Notes: generated from the letters alone by a model not told the origin. A stretch of DNA of 8,926 bases from Pseudomonadota bacterium (GCA_021784255.1 JAJXSZ010000114.1:1-8926), one strand, 5' to 3'. Counted from the stretch's first letter, positions 1-7,201 are shown. Numbers and translations: made by a program.

Positions 1-572
1 GCCGCCGTCCCGGCCGCGCCCGCAGGCGTGGCCGCGTCGCCGGGCGCCTGGGTGGCTGGGCTGATGGCGGGCGCGATGGCTGGCGGGATGGCTGGGGCCA
101 GGGACGTGGACCGGCTGGCATCGGCGATCGCCGCAAGATGGGCGGGAACATCGGCGACGCGCGGCGCCGGCGCAGGGGCCCCGCCGCCATGCCACCAGAT
201 CGCGTAGCCGCCGATGGCGATCACCAGGCCGACCACGACGATAGCGCCGGCAGGGATGCCGCGTTCCGGAAGTGGCGCTGGGAATTGCAGTTCCTGGCGC
301 TCGTTGACCTCCGCTGCCTCGCGGCGGAAGCGGCGGACAATTTCTTCAGGATCGAGGCCGAGCACGCTGGCATAGGAGCGCATGAAGGCGACGGCATAGG
401 CATTGCCTGGCAGGAGGCCGATGCGGCCTTCCTCCAGCGCATCGAGATACGCCGGCCGGATGCGCAGATGTGCGGCGAGCTGCGGCAGGGTCCAGCCGGC
501 CAGCTCGCGGGCCGCGCGCAGATCGGCCCCGACGCCGGCCGCGGTGGGCGGAACGGGGTCCGCCGCGGACAT
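1..572 (-). CDS. rodZ: RodZ-type helix-turn-helix membrane protein (N-terminal part, runs off the left edge)
   Basis: The reading frame opens at ATG 572-570 and stays open for 190 codons to the window edge, so the C-terminus is missing. Residues about 13-85 form a RodZ-like helix-turn-helix: GADLRAARELAGWTLPQLA, then LEEGRIGLLPGNAYAVAFMR and YASVLGLD. The LP..Y...F.R.YA..LGLD pattern is typical of RodZ cytoplasmic domains. One membrane helix follows at about 107-127 (IVVVGLVIAIGGYAIWW). After it comes an Ala/Pro-rich stretch with tandem PAI-type repeats at about 159-174, the expected periplasmic linker. The C-terminal domain (DUF4115 in this family) would lie outside the window. Known role of the family: it links MreB to the inner membrane in rod-shape elongation. 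The frame is closed upstream by TAG at 701-699. GTG 689 and TTG 617 are alternative starts, but ATG 572 sits where the conserved domain begins. The Shine-Dalgarno is weak. In related genomes a gene like this often precedes ispG, which cannot be checked here. Confidence 0.85.
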   Translation of the reverse strand, partial: MSAADPVPPTAAGVGADLRAARELAGWTLPQLAAHLRIRPAYLDALEEGRIGLLPGNAYAVAFMRSYASVLGLDPEEIVRRFRREAAEVNERQELQFPAPLPERGIPAGAIVVVGLVIAIGGYAIWWHGGGAPAPAPRVADVPAHLAAIADASRSTSLAPAIPPAIAPAISPATQAPGDAATPAGAAGTA

Positions 573-695
573 GTTGAGGCCCCACTGCGAACGGGGAGGG
601 CGGCGATGGTGCAGCAAGGCAAAACTCGCAGGCTGGTGGAACGATTGCTTTCCGTGACGACGTGCCGGTGCCGTTGGTGCGGCGTGCACGAGCGG

Positions 696-724
696 GTTCT
701 AGCCGTCGCGCGGGACGATGCCAA
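696..724 (-). promoter_or_regulatory. Predicted housekeeping sigma promoter for rodZ
   Basis: On the minus strand TTGGCA (724-719) is separated by exactly 17 bp from TAGAAC (701-696), a reasonable -35/-10 pair for a GC-rich alphaproteobacterium. Transcription would start near 689, giving a leader of roughly 117 nt before the ATG at 572. The pair lies in the 238-bp gap behind ptsP, so rodZ need not depend on ptsP transcription. This is a sequence match only. Confidence 0.45.
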
Positions 725-791
725 ATTCGGGCTGCCATGCGCGAGATGAATTTTACGTTGGATCGCCCCCGCCGCACGATTTGACGCGGCC

Positions 792-812
792 TTGACGTGC
801 GCGTCGATTTTT
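792..812 (+). terminator. Terminator-like hairpin with T-run, opposite to the flanking genes
   Basis: TTGACG (792-797) pairs with CGTCGA (802-807) around a TGCG loop, six pairs with one G-U, and is followed at once by TTTTT (808-812). This is a minimal intrinsic terminator reading rightward. Both flanking genes, ptsP and rodZ, are transcribed leftward, so it would stop antisense transcription before it enters ptsP. It overlaps the ptsP stop codon. The stem is short and the match may be chance. On the minus strand there is no U-run after the hairpin, so it is not a convincing ptsP terminator. Confidence 0.25.
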
Positions 813-3045
813 AGAAGCGGATATTTTCGTGAGCCCATGCCTCGAGCGGCTCGCGCAGGCTCGCGGCGCCGTCGTCGGCGCCGAGCAGCGCATCGAGAAA
901 GGTGCGCAGCTTGCCGAGATCGGTGGCGGCCAGCGCCGCCTTCACGGCGAGCAGGCTCGCCGCCTGCATCGACAGTGTCTCGAAGCCGAGGGCGGCGAGC
1001 ACCATCGCTTCCAGCGGCCGGCCGGCGTCCTCGCCGCAGACGGAAAGCGGCACGCCGGCGGCGCGCGCGCGTTCGATCAGCTGGACGAACATGCCGAGCA
1101 CCGGCGGGGAGAGCAGATCGTAGCGGGTGGCCAGAGCCGGCGTCGCGCGGTCGGCGGCGAACAGGAATTGCAGCAGGTCGTTGGTGCCGACGGAAAGGAA
1201 ATCGACCTCGTGCAGCAACGGGCCGAGCTGCCAGAGCAGGGAGGGCACTTCCAGCATGGCGCCGATGGCAAGACTCGCCGGCGCCGGGCGCACGCGGGCG
1301 GCCTCGGCCCGGACCAGGGCACGGGCGGCGCGGAACTCCGCGACGGTGGCGACCATCGGGAACATGATGGCGAGCCTGCGGCCGCCGGCGCCGAGCAGCA
1401 GCGCGCGTGCCTGACGGCGCAGCAGGGCCGGGCGGTCGAGCCCGAGGCGCAGCGAGCGCCAGCCCATCGCCGGGTTCTGCTCCGGCGGATGCGCAAGGCC
1501 GGGCAGCGCCTTGTCGGCGCCGAGATCGAGGGTGCGAAACACCACCGGGCGGCTGCCGGCGGCGTCCAGCACCCGGGCATAGAACGTCGCCTGCTCCGGC
1601 ACGTCGGTCACCGCACCGCGGGCAAGCATCGCAATCTCGGTGCGGAACAGGCCGATACCGTCGGCCCCGACCGCATCCAGCCGGTCGAGTTCCAGGGCCA
1701 GGCCGACATTGAGCATCAGCGAGAGATGCTTGCCGTCCAGCGACAGTGCCGGGCGGTCGCGCATCACCGCGTGCGCGGCGAGGCGGGTCTCGCGAGCCTC
1801 GAGCGCGCGGGCAAATGCCTGGCGGAGCTCTGCCTCCGGCCGCAGCACGGCCTGGCCCTCGTCGGCGTCCAGCAGGATCTCATCGCCCGGGGTCGCCGCC
1901 TCGACGATGCCCTCGGCGCCCGCGACCATCGGCAGGCCGAGCGCGCGGGCGAGGATGGCGGCGTGGCTGGAGGCGCTGCCTTCCTCGAGCACGACGCCGA
2001 TGATGCCTCGGGCATGCCAGTCGAGCAGTTCCGCCGGCCCGAGGCGGCGGGCGAGGAGGACGGCGCCGGGGGCCGGGCCGTGTGCCGCCTCGCCGCCAAG
2101 GGCGGTCAGCAGGCGCTGGGCCATATCCTCCACATCCGCCAGCCGCTCGCGCAGGTAGGGGTTGGCGATCCGGCGCATGCGCTCGCGCAGCTCGGAGGCG
2201 GCGCGGTGGACTGCCGCTTCCGCCGTGAGGCCGGAGGCGATCGCGGCTTCGGCCCGGCGCAGCCAGCCACCGTCGGCGGCGGCCAGGCGGTAGGCCTCCA
2301 TCACCTCGAGCGACGCGGCCAGCTCCGGGTTCTGCGCCTGCGGGATGGGGCCGAAGCTGCTGTCGAGGAGGGCATCGAGCCCCTGGCGCATGGCCGCGAT
2401 GGCGTCGCGCAGCCGGACCAGCTCGGCTTGCGGGTCCGCCGCCAGCGTGATGGCGGGCGGGGCGGCCGGCCCGTGCAGCGCCGCCGGCCCGAGCGCGAGA
2501 CCGGCCGCGAGCGGCGTGGCGGTGAAGGCGTTGGGCAGGGTTGCCGGAAATTCCGATGCACTCTCCAGGCCGGCCGCGACCATCTCCGCGAGCAGCATGG
2601 CGACGGTTTCGAGGTCCTCCACCTCGCCGGGCTCATAGCGGCGGGGATTGCGGTTCTGCACCGCGATCACGCCGAGCATGCGCCCGGCGCGGCGCAGCGG
2701 CACCGCGAGCATGGATGCGAAAAGATCCTCCCCGGTCTCGCCGCGGTAAGCAAAGGCCGGGTGATTCTGCGCGTCCGGCAGGTTGAGCGCCTCGCCGGTG
2801 GCGGCGACCAGCCCGACGATGCCCTCGCCGACGCGCAGCCTGGTCTGTCCGACCGCTTCCTGGCGCAGGCCTTCGGTGGCGGCAAGCTCCAGCACCTCGC
2901 CCGGGCGCAGGACATAGATCGAGCAGACCTCGGTGACGAGCTCGGCGGCGACCAGCCGGACCAAATCCCCGAGCGGCGCCGGGCCGTGTGCCGCCAGCGC
3001 GCGCAGGCGGGTCAGCAGGCGGCGGGGGGCGGGCGGGACGGACAT
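811..3045 (-). CDS. ptsP: Phosphoenolpyruvate-protein phosphotransferase, enzyme I-Ntr (PtsP)
   Basis: This 744-residue protein has the full enzyme I-Ntr architecture and the family's usual length. Residues about 15-160 are a GAF domain (VGEGIVGLVAATGEALNLPD, MLAVPLRRAGRMLGVIAVQN). About 170-330 is the NPr-binding helical domain. The swivelling phosphohistidine domain follows, with predicted active-site His361 in GSASSHAAILARALGLPMV. The C-terminal PEP-binding barrel keeps GIGLFRTE (463-470), FRTLDLGADK (503-512), the probable Mg ligands Glu599 and Asp623 (SVGTNDLLQF), and general-acid Cys670 in SVCGEDAG. The family takes phosphate from PEP and passes it to NPr and then EIIA-Ntr, a cytoplasmic regulatory relay; in some proteobacteria the GAF domain senses glutamine. 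An in-frame TGA at 3057-3055 fixes ATG 3045 as the most upstream start. No good Shine-Dalgarno precedes it. It is divergent from glmU. No key residue is missing. Confidence 0.96.
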   Translation of the reverse strand: MSVPPAPRRLLTRLRALAAHGPAPLGDLVRLVAAELVTEVCSIYVLRPGEVLELAATEGLRQEAVGQTRLRVGEGIVGLVAATGEALNLPDAQNHPAFAYRGETGEDLFASMLAVPLRRAGRMLGVIAVQNRNPRRYEPGEVEDLETVAMLLAEMVAAGLESASEFPATLPNAFTATPLAAGLALGPAALHGPAAPPAITLAADPQAELVRLRDAIAAMRQGLDALLDSSFGPIPQAQNPELAASLEVMEAYRLAAADGGWLRRAEAAIASGLTAEAAVHRAASELRERMRRIANPYLRERLADVEDMAQRLLTALGGEAAHGPAPGAVLLARRLGPAELLDWHARGIIGVVLEEGSASSHAAILARALGLPMVAGAEGIVEAATPGDEILLDADEGQAVLRPEAELRQAFARALEARETRLAAHAVMRDRPALSLDGKHLSLMLNVGLALELDRLDAVGADGIGLFRTEIAMLARGAVTDVPEQATFYARVLDAAGSRPVVFRTLDLGADKALPGLAHPPEQNPAMGWRSLRLGLDRPALLRRQARALLLGAGGRRLAIMFPMVATVAEFRAARALVRAEAARVRPAPASLAIGAMLEVPSLLWQLGPLLHEVDFLSVGTNDLLQFLFAADRATPALATRYDLLSPPVLGMFVQLIERARAAGVPLSVCGEDAGRPLEAMVLAALGFETLSMQAASLLAVKAALAATDLGKLRTFLDALLGADDGAASLREPLEAWAHENIRF

Positions 3046-3101
3046 GGTGCGGGGTCAATAACCGAGTGCGCGGCGTGGGCGGAAGTGCATGGAATATCCG
3101 T

Positions 3102-3130
3102 GATGTAGGCCGTGGTGTTTCAGGGCGCAA
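3102..3130 (-). promoter_or_regulatory. Possible ptsP promoter
   Basis: On the minus strand TTGCGC (3130-3125) and TACATC (3107-3102) are 17 bp apart, which would start transcription near 3095 and leave a leader of about 50 nt before the ptsP ATG. Both boxes match the consensus only partly, so this is the best candidate in the divergent gap, not a confident call. Confidence 0.25.
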
Positions 3131-3136
3131 ACAAGA

Positions 3137-3171
3137 GTGAACGCGAACGGCTTTGACATTGCGGGTGAACG
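3137..3171 (+). repeat. Three GAACG direct repeats around the glmU -35 box
   Basis: GAACG occurs at 3139-3143, 3145-3149 and 3167-3171. The first and third extend to GTGAACG (3137-3143 and 3165-3171), and the second and third extend to GAACGGC. The copies flank TTGACA at 3153-3158. The third lies between the -35 and -10 boxes, where a bound protein could block RNA polymerase. No regulator is identified, and a 5-bp repeat can arise by chance. Confidence 0.3.
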
Positions 3172-3182
3172 GCGGTTAGGCG
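3153..3182 (+). promoter_or_regulatory. Predicted promoter of the glmU-glmS operon
   Basis: A perfect TTGACA -35 box lies at 3153-3158. The matching -10 is weak: TTAGGC at 17 bp (3176-3181) or TAGGCG at 18 bp (3177-3182). With normal -10 to +1 spacing the transcript would start at about 3188-3189, on or beside the A of the glmU start codon. The promoter sits in the 143-bp divergent gap shared with ptsP. The perfect -35 is the main support. Confidence 0.45.
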
Positions 3183-3188
3183 GGATAT

Positions 3189-4514
3189 ATGACAGCGACC
3201 GCGATCATCCTGGCTGCTGGCATGGGCACGCGAATGAAATCCGCGCGGCCCAAGGTGCTGCACGGCATCGCCGGCCGACCGATGCTGCGCCACCTGATCG
3301 CGGCATGCGAGGCCGCGTTCGAGCGCATCGTGGTGGTGACGGGCCCCGGGATGGAGGCCGTGGCCGAGGCGGCGCGGCCGCATGCATGCGTGGTCCAGCA
3401 GGAGCGGCTGGGCACCGCGCACGCCGCGCTGCAGGCGGCGGACCTGTTTGGCACGGGCGACGTCGCGGTGCTCTATGGCGACAACCCGCTGATCGGGGCG
3501 GCGACGCTGCGGCGCCTGCGCGAGCGTTTGGCGCAAGGCGACGCCGGGCTGGTGCTGCTGGCGACGCGCCCGGACGATCCCGGCCGTTACGGGCGGGTGC
3601 TGGCCCGCGACGGCGATGTCGAACGGATCGTCGAATGGGCCGACGCCAGTGCCGCGGAGCGCACCGAGACGCTGTGCAACGCCGGCGTGTTCGTGGCGGC
3701 GGCCGGCCGGATGCGGGCCTGGCTCGAAGCGGTGCGCGCCGATAACGCCAAGCGCGAGTATTATCTGACCGACATCGTGGCCGGGGCGCGGGCCGAGGCG
3801 GTGCGCGTGGCCGCCGTGGAGGCGCCGTTCGCGGAATGCCGTGGGGTCAACTCGCGTCTGGAACTCGCCGAGGCGGAGGCGAGCGTGCAGCGGGCGCTGC
3901 GGCTCGCGGCGATGGAGGGCGGGGCGAGCCTGATCGGCCCGGAGACGGTTTTCCTGGCCGCCGATACGGTGCTGGAACCCGATACGGTGGTCGGGCCCTA
4001 CGTGGTTTTCGGCCCCGGCGTGACCGTGCGCACGGGGGCCGTGGTGCGGGCGCATTCGCATCTCGAAGGCTGCGAGGTGGGCGCTGAGGCGGTCGTCGGC
4101 CCGTTCGCGCGGCTGCGGCCCGGGACGGTGCTGGGCAAGGGCGCGCATGTCGGCAATTTCGTGGAGCTGAAGGCGGCCAGCCTGGGCGCCGGGGCGAAGG
4201 CCAATCACCTCGCCTATATCGGCGATGCCACGGTGGGAGCGCGCAGCAATATCGGCGCGGGAACCATCACCTGCAACTACGACGGCGTGGACAAGCACCG
4301 TACCACGATCGGCGCGGATGTCTTCGTTGGCTCGGATTCGGTCCTGGTGGCGCCGTTGGCGCTGGGTGACGGAGCCTTCGTCGCGGCCGGCAGCACCATC
4401 ACCGAGGACGTGCCCGAGCGGGCGATGGCGCTGGGTCGCGCGCGCCAGGTGACCAAGCCCGGGCGCGCCCCGGACCTGCGGGCGCGCCAGGCGGCGAAAC
4501 TGAAAAAGGACTGA
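3189..4514 (+). CDS. glmU: Bifunctional GlmU: GlcNAc-1-phosphate uridyltransferase / glucosamine-1-phosphate acetyltransferase
   Basis: This cytoplasmic enzyme acetylates glucosamine-1-phosphate with acetyl-CoA and then couples the product to UTP, giving UDP-GlcNAc for peptidoglycan and lipid A. The 441 residues show both halves. The N-terminal nucleotidyltransferase has LAAGMGTRM (8-16), Lys22 in PKVLHGIAGRPM, QQERLGTAHA (70-79), YGDNPL with the probable metal-binding Asp98, and Asn221 in GVNSRLEL. The C-terminal left-handed beta-helix has hexapeptide repeats from about 245 onward, the predicted acetyltransferase base His340 in KANHLAYIGD, and the family signature NIGAGTITCNYDG (354-366). 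The length is slightly below the E. coli enzyme's 456 but no motif is lost. The start is firm: an in-frame TAG at 3177-3179 leaves ATG 3189 as the only upstream candidate. There is a weak AGGCGG (3178-3183) close to it. It is the first gene of an operon with glmS. Confidence 0.97.
   Translation: MTATAIILAAGMGTRMKSARPKVLHGIAGRPMLRHLIAACEAAFERIVVVTGPGMEAVAEAARPHACVVQQERLGTAHAALQAADLFGTGDVAVLYGDNPLIGAATLRRLRERLAQGDAGLVLLATRPDDPGRYGRVLARDGDVERIVEWADASAAERTETLCNAGVFVAAAGRMRAWLEAVRADNAKREYYLTDIVAGARAEAVRVAAVEAPFAECRGVNSRLELAEAEASVQRALRLAAMEGGASLIGPETVFLAADTVLEPDTVVGPYVVFGPGVTVRTGAVVRAHSHLEGCEVGAEAVVGPFARLRPGTVLGKGAHVGNFVELKAASLGAGAKANHLAYIGDATVGARSNIGAGTITCNYDGVDKHRTTIGADVFVGSDSVLVAPLALGDGAFVAAGSTITEDVPERAMALGRARQVTKPGRAPDLRARQAAKLKKD
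4506..4510 (+). promoter_or_regulatory. glmS ribosome binding site inside the end of glmU
   Basis: AAGGA lies within the last codons of glmU, 8 nt before the glmS ATG at 4519. It supports that start over the out-of-frame ATG at 4514, and the TGC codon following ATG 4519 gives the catalytic cysteine GlmS requires. Confidence 0.6.
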
Positions 4515-4518
4515 TGCG

Positions 4519-6342
4519 ATGTGCGGTATCGTCGGGATGATCGGCAACCGCGAGGCGGCGCCAGTGCTGCTCGAGGCGCTGCGGCGGCTCGAATATCGCG
4601 GCTACGACAGCGCCGGCATCGCCACCCTGGTGAACGGGCATATCGAGCGTCGGCGGGCGCCGGGCAAGCTCGGCCAGCTCGCCGAGGCGCTGCAGGTGCG
4701 CCCGCTGCCCGGCAGCACCGGGATCGGGCATACGCGCTGGGCAACGCATGGTGCACCGACGGAATGCAACGCGCATCCGCACGGCACGGCGCTCGTCTCC
4801 GTCGTCCATAACGGGATCATCGAGAACCACGCGGAGCTGCGCGCGGAGCTGGAGGCGGCCGGGCAGGAATTCTCCTCGGAGACCGACACCGAGACCGTGG
4901 CCCAGCTTGTCGATTTGAATCTGAAACGAGGCATGCAGCCGGTCGAGGCGGCCGGGACGGCCTTCAAGCGGCTGCACGGTGCCTATGCTCTGGCCATGGT
5001 CTTCGCCGGGCACTCCGAGCTGATGATCGGTGCGCAGCAGGGGGCGCCGCTGGCGGTCGGGTTCGGCGAGGGCGAGATGTTCCTGGGGTCGGATGCGCTG
5101 GCGCTGGCGCCGCTGACAAGGCGCATTGCCTTCCTGCGGGACGGCGACTGGACCGTGGTGACGCGCCATGGCGCGCGGTTCTTCGACCTCGATGGCAACG
5201 AGGTCGAGCGCCGCGTGCAGCAGACGGCGCTTTCCGGCGCCGCTGTCGGCAAGGGCAATTTCCGCCACTTCATGGAGAAGGAACTCCATGAGCATCCCGC
5301 GGTCCTCGGCGATACGCTGCACCAGATGATCGACCCGGGCACGCGCTCCGTCGTGCTGCCCTCGCTGCCATTCGATTTCGCGCAAGTATCGAGACTGTCG
5401 ATCAGCGCCTGCGGTTCGGCCTTCTATGCGGGCATGGTCGGGCGGTTCTGGTTCGAGGCGCTGGCACGGCTGGCGGCGGACGGCGATGTCGCCAGCGAGT
5501 TCCGCTACCGCCAGCCGCCGCTGGAGAAGGGGGGGCTCGGACTGCTCGTCAGCCAGTCCGGCGAGACCGCCGACACGCTCGCAGCGCTCCGCTACATGCG
5601 CGAGCAGGGCCAGCACGTGCTGTCCATCGTCAACGTGCCGGAGAGCACCATGGCGCGCGAGAGCGATGCGGTCCTGCAGACCGTGGCGGGGCCCGAGATC
5701 GGTGTTGCCAGCACCAAGGCGTTCACGGCGCAGCTCGCGGTGCTGGCCTGCCTCGCGATCGCCGCGGCGCGCGCGCGCGGCGCGATCGGGCAGGCGGAGG
5801 AGCAGCGCCTGACCGCGGCCCTGCTCGAGGTTCCCGGGCGGGCGGCGGAAGTGCTCGACCACGATGCGCATATCAGGCAGATCGCCGCGCGGATCGCCGG
5901 CGCGCGCGACGTGCTCTACCTCGGCCGCGGCAGCTGCTTCCCGATCGCGATGGAAGGCGCGCTGAAGCTCAAGGAGATTTCCTATATCCACGCCGAAGGT
6001 TATGCCGCTGGCGAAATGAAGCACGGGCCGATCGCGCTGATCGACAGCAGCGTGCCGGTGATCGCGATCATCCCGTCCGGGCCACTGTTCGAGAAGACCG
6101 CATCCAACGTCCAGGAAGCGGCGGCGCGTGGCGGCCAGGTGGTGGTGTTCTCCGACGCAGAGGGGGCGGCGAAGCTTGCCTCGGTCGCGGCCGAGACCGT
6201 CGTGCTGCCGAACGTGGATCCGTTCGTGGCGCCGATCCTGCACGCGATTCCGGTGCAGCTTCTCGCTTATCACGTGGCGGTGCTCAAAGGCACCGACGTC
6301 GATCAGCCACGCAACCTCGCGAAGAGCGTGACTGTCGAATAG
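4519..6342 (+). CDS. glmS: Glutamine-fructose-6-phosphate aminotransferase (isomerizing), GlmS
   Basis: GlmS converts fructose-6-phosphate and glutamine to glucosamine-6-phosphate and glutamate, the committed step of amino-sugar synthesis, in the cytoplasm. The 607 residues match the family length (E. coli 609). The N-terminal glutaminase begins MCGIVG, with Cys2 the nucleophile after Met removal. It also shows YRGYDSAGIA (26-35), GHTRWATHG (70-78), NGIIEN (98-103) and SSETDTE (119-125). Two SIS sugar-phosphate domains follow: CGSAFYAG (298-305), SQSGETADT (345-353), STKAF (398-402), and isomerase residues Lys483, Glu486 and His502 in LKLKEISYIHAE...MKHGP. The end, QPRNLAKSVTVE, carries the conserved C-terminal Lys602. 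It starts 4 bp after the glmU stop, so translation is probably coupled. GlmM, needed between GlmS and GlmU in the pathway, is not in the window. No glmS ribozyme could fit in the 4-bp gap. Confidence 0.98.
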   Translation: MCGIVGMIGNREAAPVLLEALRRLEYRGYDSAGIATLVNGHIERRRAPGKLGQLAEALQVRPLPGSTGIGHTRWATHGAPTECNAHPHGTALVSVVHNGIIENHAELRAELEAAGQEFSSETDTETVAQLVDLNLKRGMQPVEAAGTAFKRLHGAYALAMVFAGHSELMIGAQQGAPLAVGFGEGEMFLGSDALALAPLTRRIAFLRDGDWTVVTRHGARFFDLDGNEVERRVQQTALSGAAVGKGNFRHFMEKELHEHPAVLGDTLHQMIDPGTRSVVLPSLPFDFAQVSRLSISACGSAFYAGMVGRFWFEALARLAADGDVASEFRYRQPPLEKGGLGLLVSQSGETADTLAALRYMREQGQHVLSIVNVPESTMARESDAVLQTVAGPEIGVASTKAFTAQLAVLACLAIAAARARGAIGQAEEQRLTAALLEVPGRAAEVLDHDAHIRQIAARIAGARDVLYLGRGSCFPIAMEGALKLKEISYIHAEGYAAGEMKHGPIALIDSSVPVIAIIPSGPLFEKTASNVQEAAARGGQVVVFSDAEGAAKLASVAAETVVLPNVDPFVAPILHAIPVQLLAYHVAVLKGTDVDQPRNLAKSVTVE

Positions 6343-6504
6343 CGCGATGCGTACCCGCCGGGATGAAGCCGGATCCACAGGACCCGCACGCAGGAGGCGC
6401 CACGTGCCCGCGGTGACGGGGCCGGCGGCGGGATACGCGCGGCCGCAGGCATCACACGCCCGCCGAGGCTGGTGCGTGCCGACATCATCGGATATGGCGC
6501 AGGT
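6343..6504. other. Intergenic region between glmS and the membrane protein gene
   Basis: These 162 bp are GC-rich. I see no T-tailed hairpin that would end the glmS transcript and no convincing -35/-10 pair for the next gene. GTG at 6472 is an alternative in-frame start of the downstream gene. Read-through from glmS is possible. Confidence 0.4.
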
Positions 6505-7158
6505 ATGAGTGGCGTGAAAACCAAGCGACGCGTTCTCGTGGGGCTCGAGATCCTGTTCAATTTCGTCCTGCCCTTCGTCGGTTACGAACTCGCCAAGCCG
6601 CATCTCGGCGAGGTGCAGGCAATCATGGCAGCGGCGGTCCCGCCAATCGTCTGGAGCCTGGTCGAGCTGGCGCGAAACCGCCGGATCGACGCCCTCTCGA
6701 TCCTCGTGCTCGCAGGCATCGCCCTCTCGCTTGCCGGGTTCGCCTTCGGCGGTTCGCCGAAGCTGCTGCTGCTGCGCGAATCCCTGGTGACCGGACTGAT
6801 CGGACTGATCTTTCTCGGGTCGCTACTCGTCCGCCGGCCGCTCGTTTACGTACTCGCCCGCGCCTCGGCCGCACGCCGATCCGCGGAAGAGAGAATCGAT
6901 ATCGAAACGATCAAGGACGATCCCGGCTTCCGCCGGACGATGGCGGCCATGACGCTGGTCTGGGGCAGTGGCCTGGTTGCGGAGACCTGCCTGCGCGGCG
7001 TCCTGGTCTTCACGCTGCCGACCGGGCGGTTCCTGATCGTGAGCCCGATCATCGGCTACGGAACCTATGGATTGCTGATCCTCTGGACCGTTCTCTATGC
7101 GCAGGCGATGAAGCGACGCCAGCTCGATGGGCAGGGGACGGTCATAGGGCTCCGATGA
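6505..7158 (+). CDS. Six-helix integral membrane protein, VC0807-family-like, function unknown
   Basis: The 217-residue product is strongly hydrophobic, with about six predicted membrane segments: roughly 10-28, 37-55, 62-81, 92-109, 148-168 and 177-199. Conserved-looking elements include VWSLVELARNRRIDALSIL (49-67), FGGSPKLLLLRESLVTGLIG (81-100), RRPLVYVLAR (110-119) and LVWGSGLVAETCLR (151-164). From memory this pattern resembles proteins labelled VC0807 family, common in Acetobacteraceae and other proteobacteria and without an assigned activity. The basic cytoplasmic loop between helices 4 and 5 (about 110-147) carries the paired RESL and RRPL motifs. No catalytic motif or nucleotide-binding site is visible. 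ATG 6505 is preferred because the hydrophobic core begins just after it. GTG 6472 would add 11 residues and has GAGG upstream, but only 3 nt away. It lies 162 bp after glmS on the same strand, possibly by read-through. Confidence 0.75.
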   Translation: MSGVKTKRRVLVGLEILFNFVLPFVGYELAKPHLGEVQAIMAAAVPPIVWSLVELARNRRIDALSILVLAGIALSLAGFAFGGSPKLLLLRESLVTGLIGLIFLGSLLVRRPLVYVLARASAARRSAEERIDIETIKDDPGFRRTMAAMTLVWGSGLVAETCLRGVLVFTLPTGRFLIVSPIIGYGTYGLLILWTVLYAQAMKRRQLDGQGTVIGLR

Positions 7159-7160
7159 CG

Positions 7161-7176
7161 CTGGCATGTCTGCCAG
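7161..7176 (+). terminator. Perfect hairpin just after the membrane protein gene
   Basis: CTGGCA and TGCCAG form a perfect 6-bp stem with a TGTC loop, starting 3 bp after the stop codon. There is no T-run, so intrinsic termination is doubtful; it may stabilise the 3' end or assist Rho-independent pausing. It is the first of the hairpins in this junction. Confidence 0.35.
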
Positions 7177-7201
7177 GGGCGCGAACGAGCGGCGCCGGGG
7201 C

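Noticed and set aside
138..749. Plus-strand 203-codon frame in the first 750 bp, and the minus-strand frames at 221-838 and 346-777
   Set aside because: They overlap the RodZ-type frame, which has a clear helix-turn-helix and membrane helix. The alternatives are Arg/Ala-rich with no domain.
829..3108. A 759-codon open frame on the plus strand covering all of ptsP
   Set aside because: It is the antisense shadow of ptsP. GC-rich codon bias keeps opposite frames open. Its translation is rich in Arg, Gly, His and Gln with no domain, while ptsP shows every family motif.
4515..4518. Possible glmS ribozyme upstream of glmS
   Set aside because: Only 4 bp separate glmU and glmS, and the ribozyme is a feature of Firmicutes-type glmS leaders.
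3120..4547. A 475-codon open frame on the minus strand across glmU
   Set aside because: Antisense shadow of glmU. GlmU has complete catalytic motifs and this frame has none.
6303..6560. Minus-strand frame ending in YSTVTLFARLRG, a string seen in many database hypothetical proteins
   Set aside because: It is the reverse complement of the conserved GlmS C-terminus (RNLAKSVTVE), which explains why the same string recurs in misannotated proteins.
4399..6603. A 734-codon open frame on the minus strand across glmS
   Set aside because: Antisense shadow of glmS, low-complexity basic composition, no recognisable domain.
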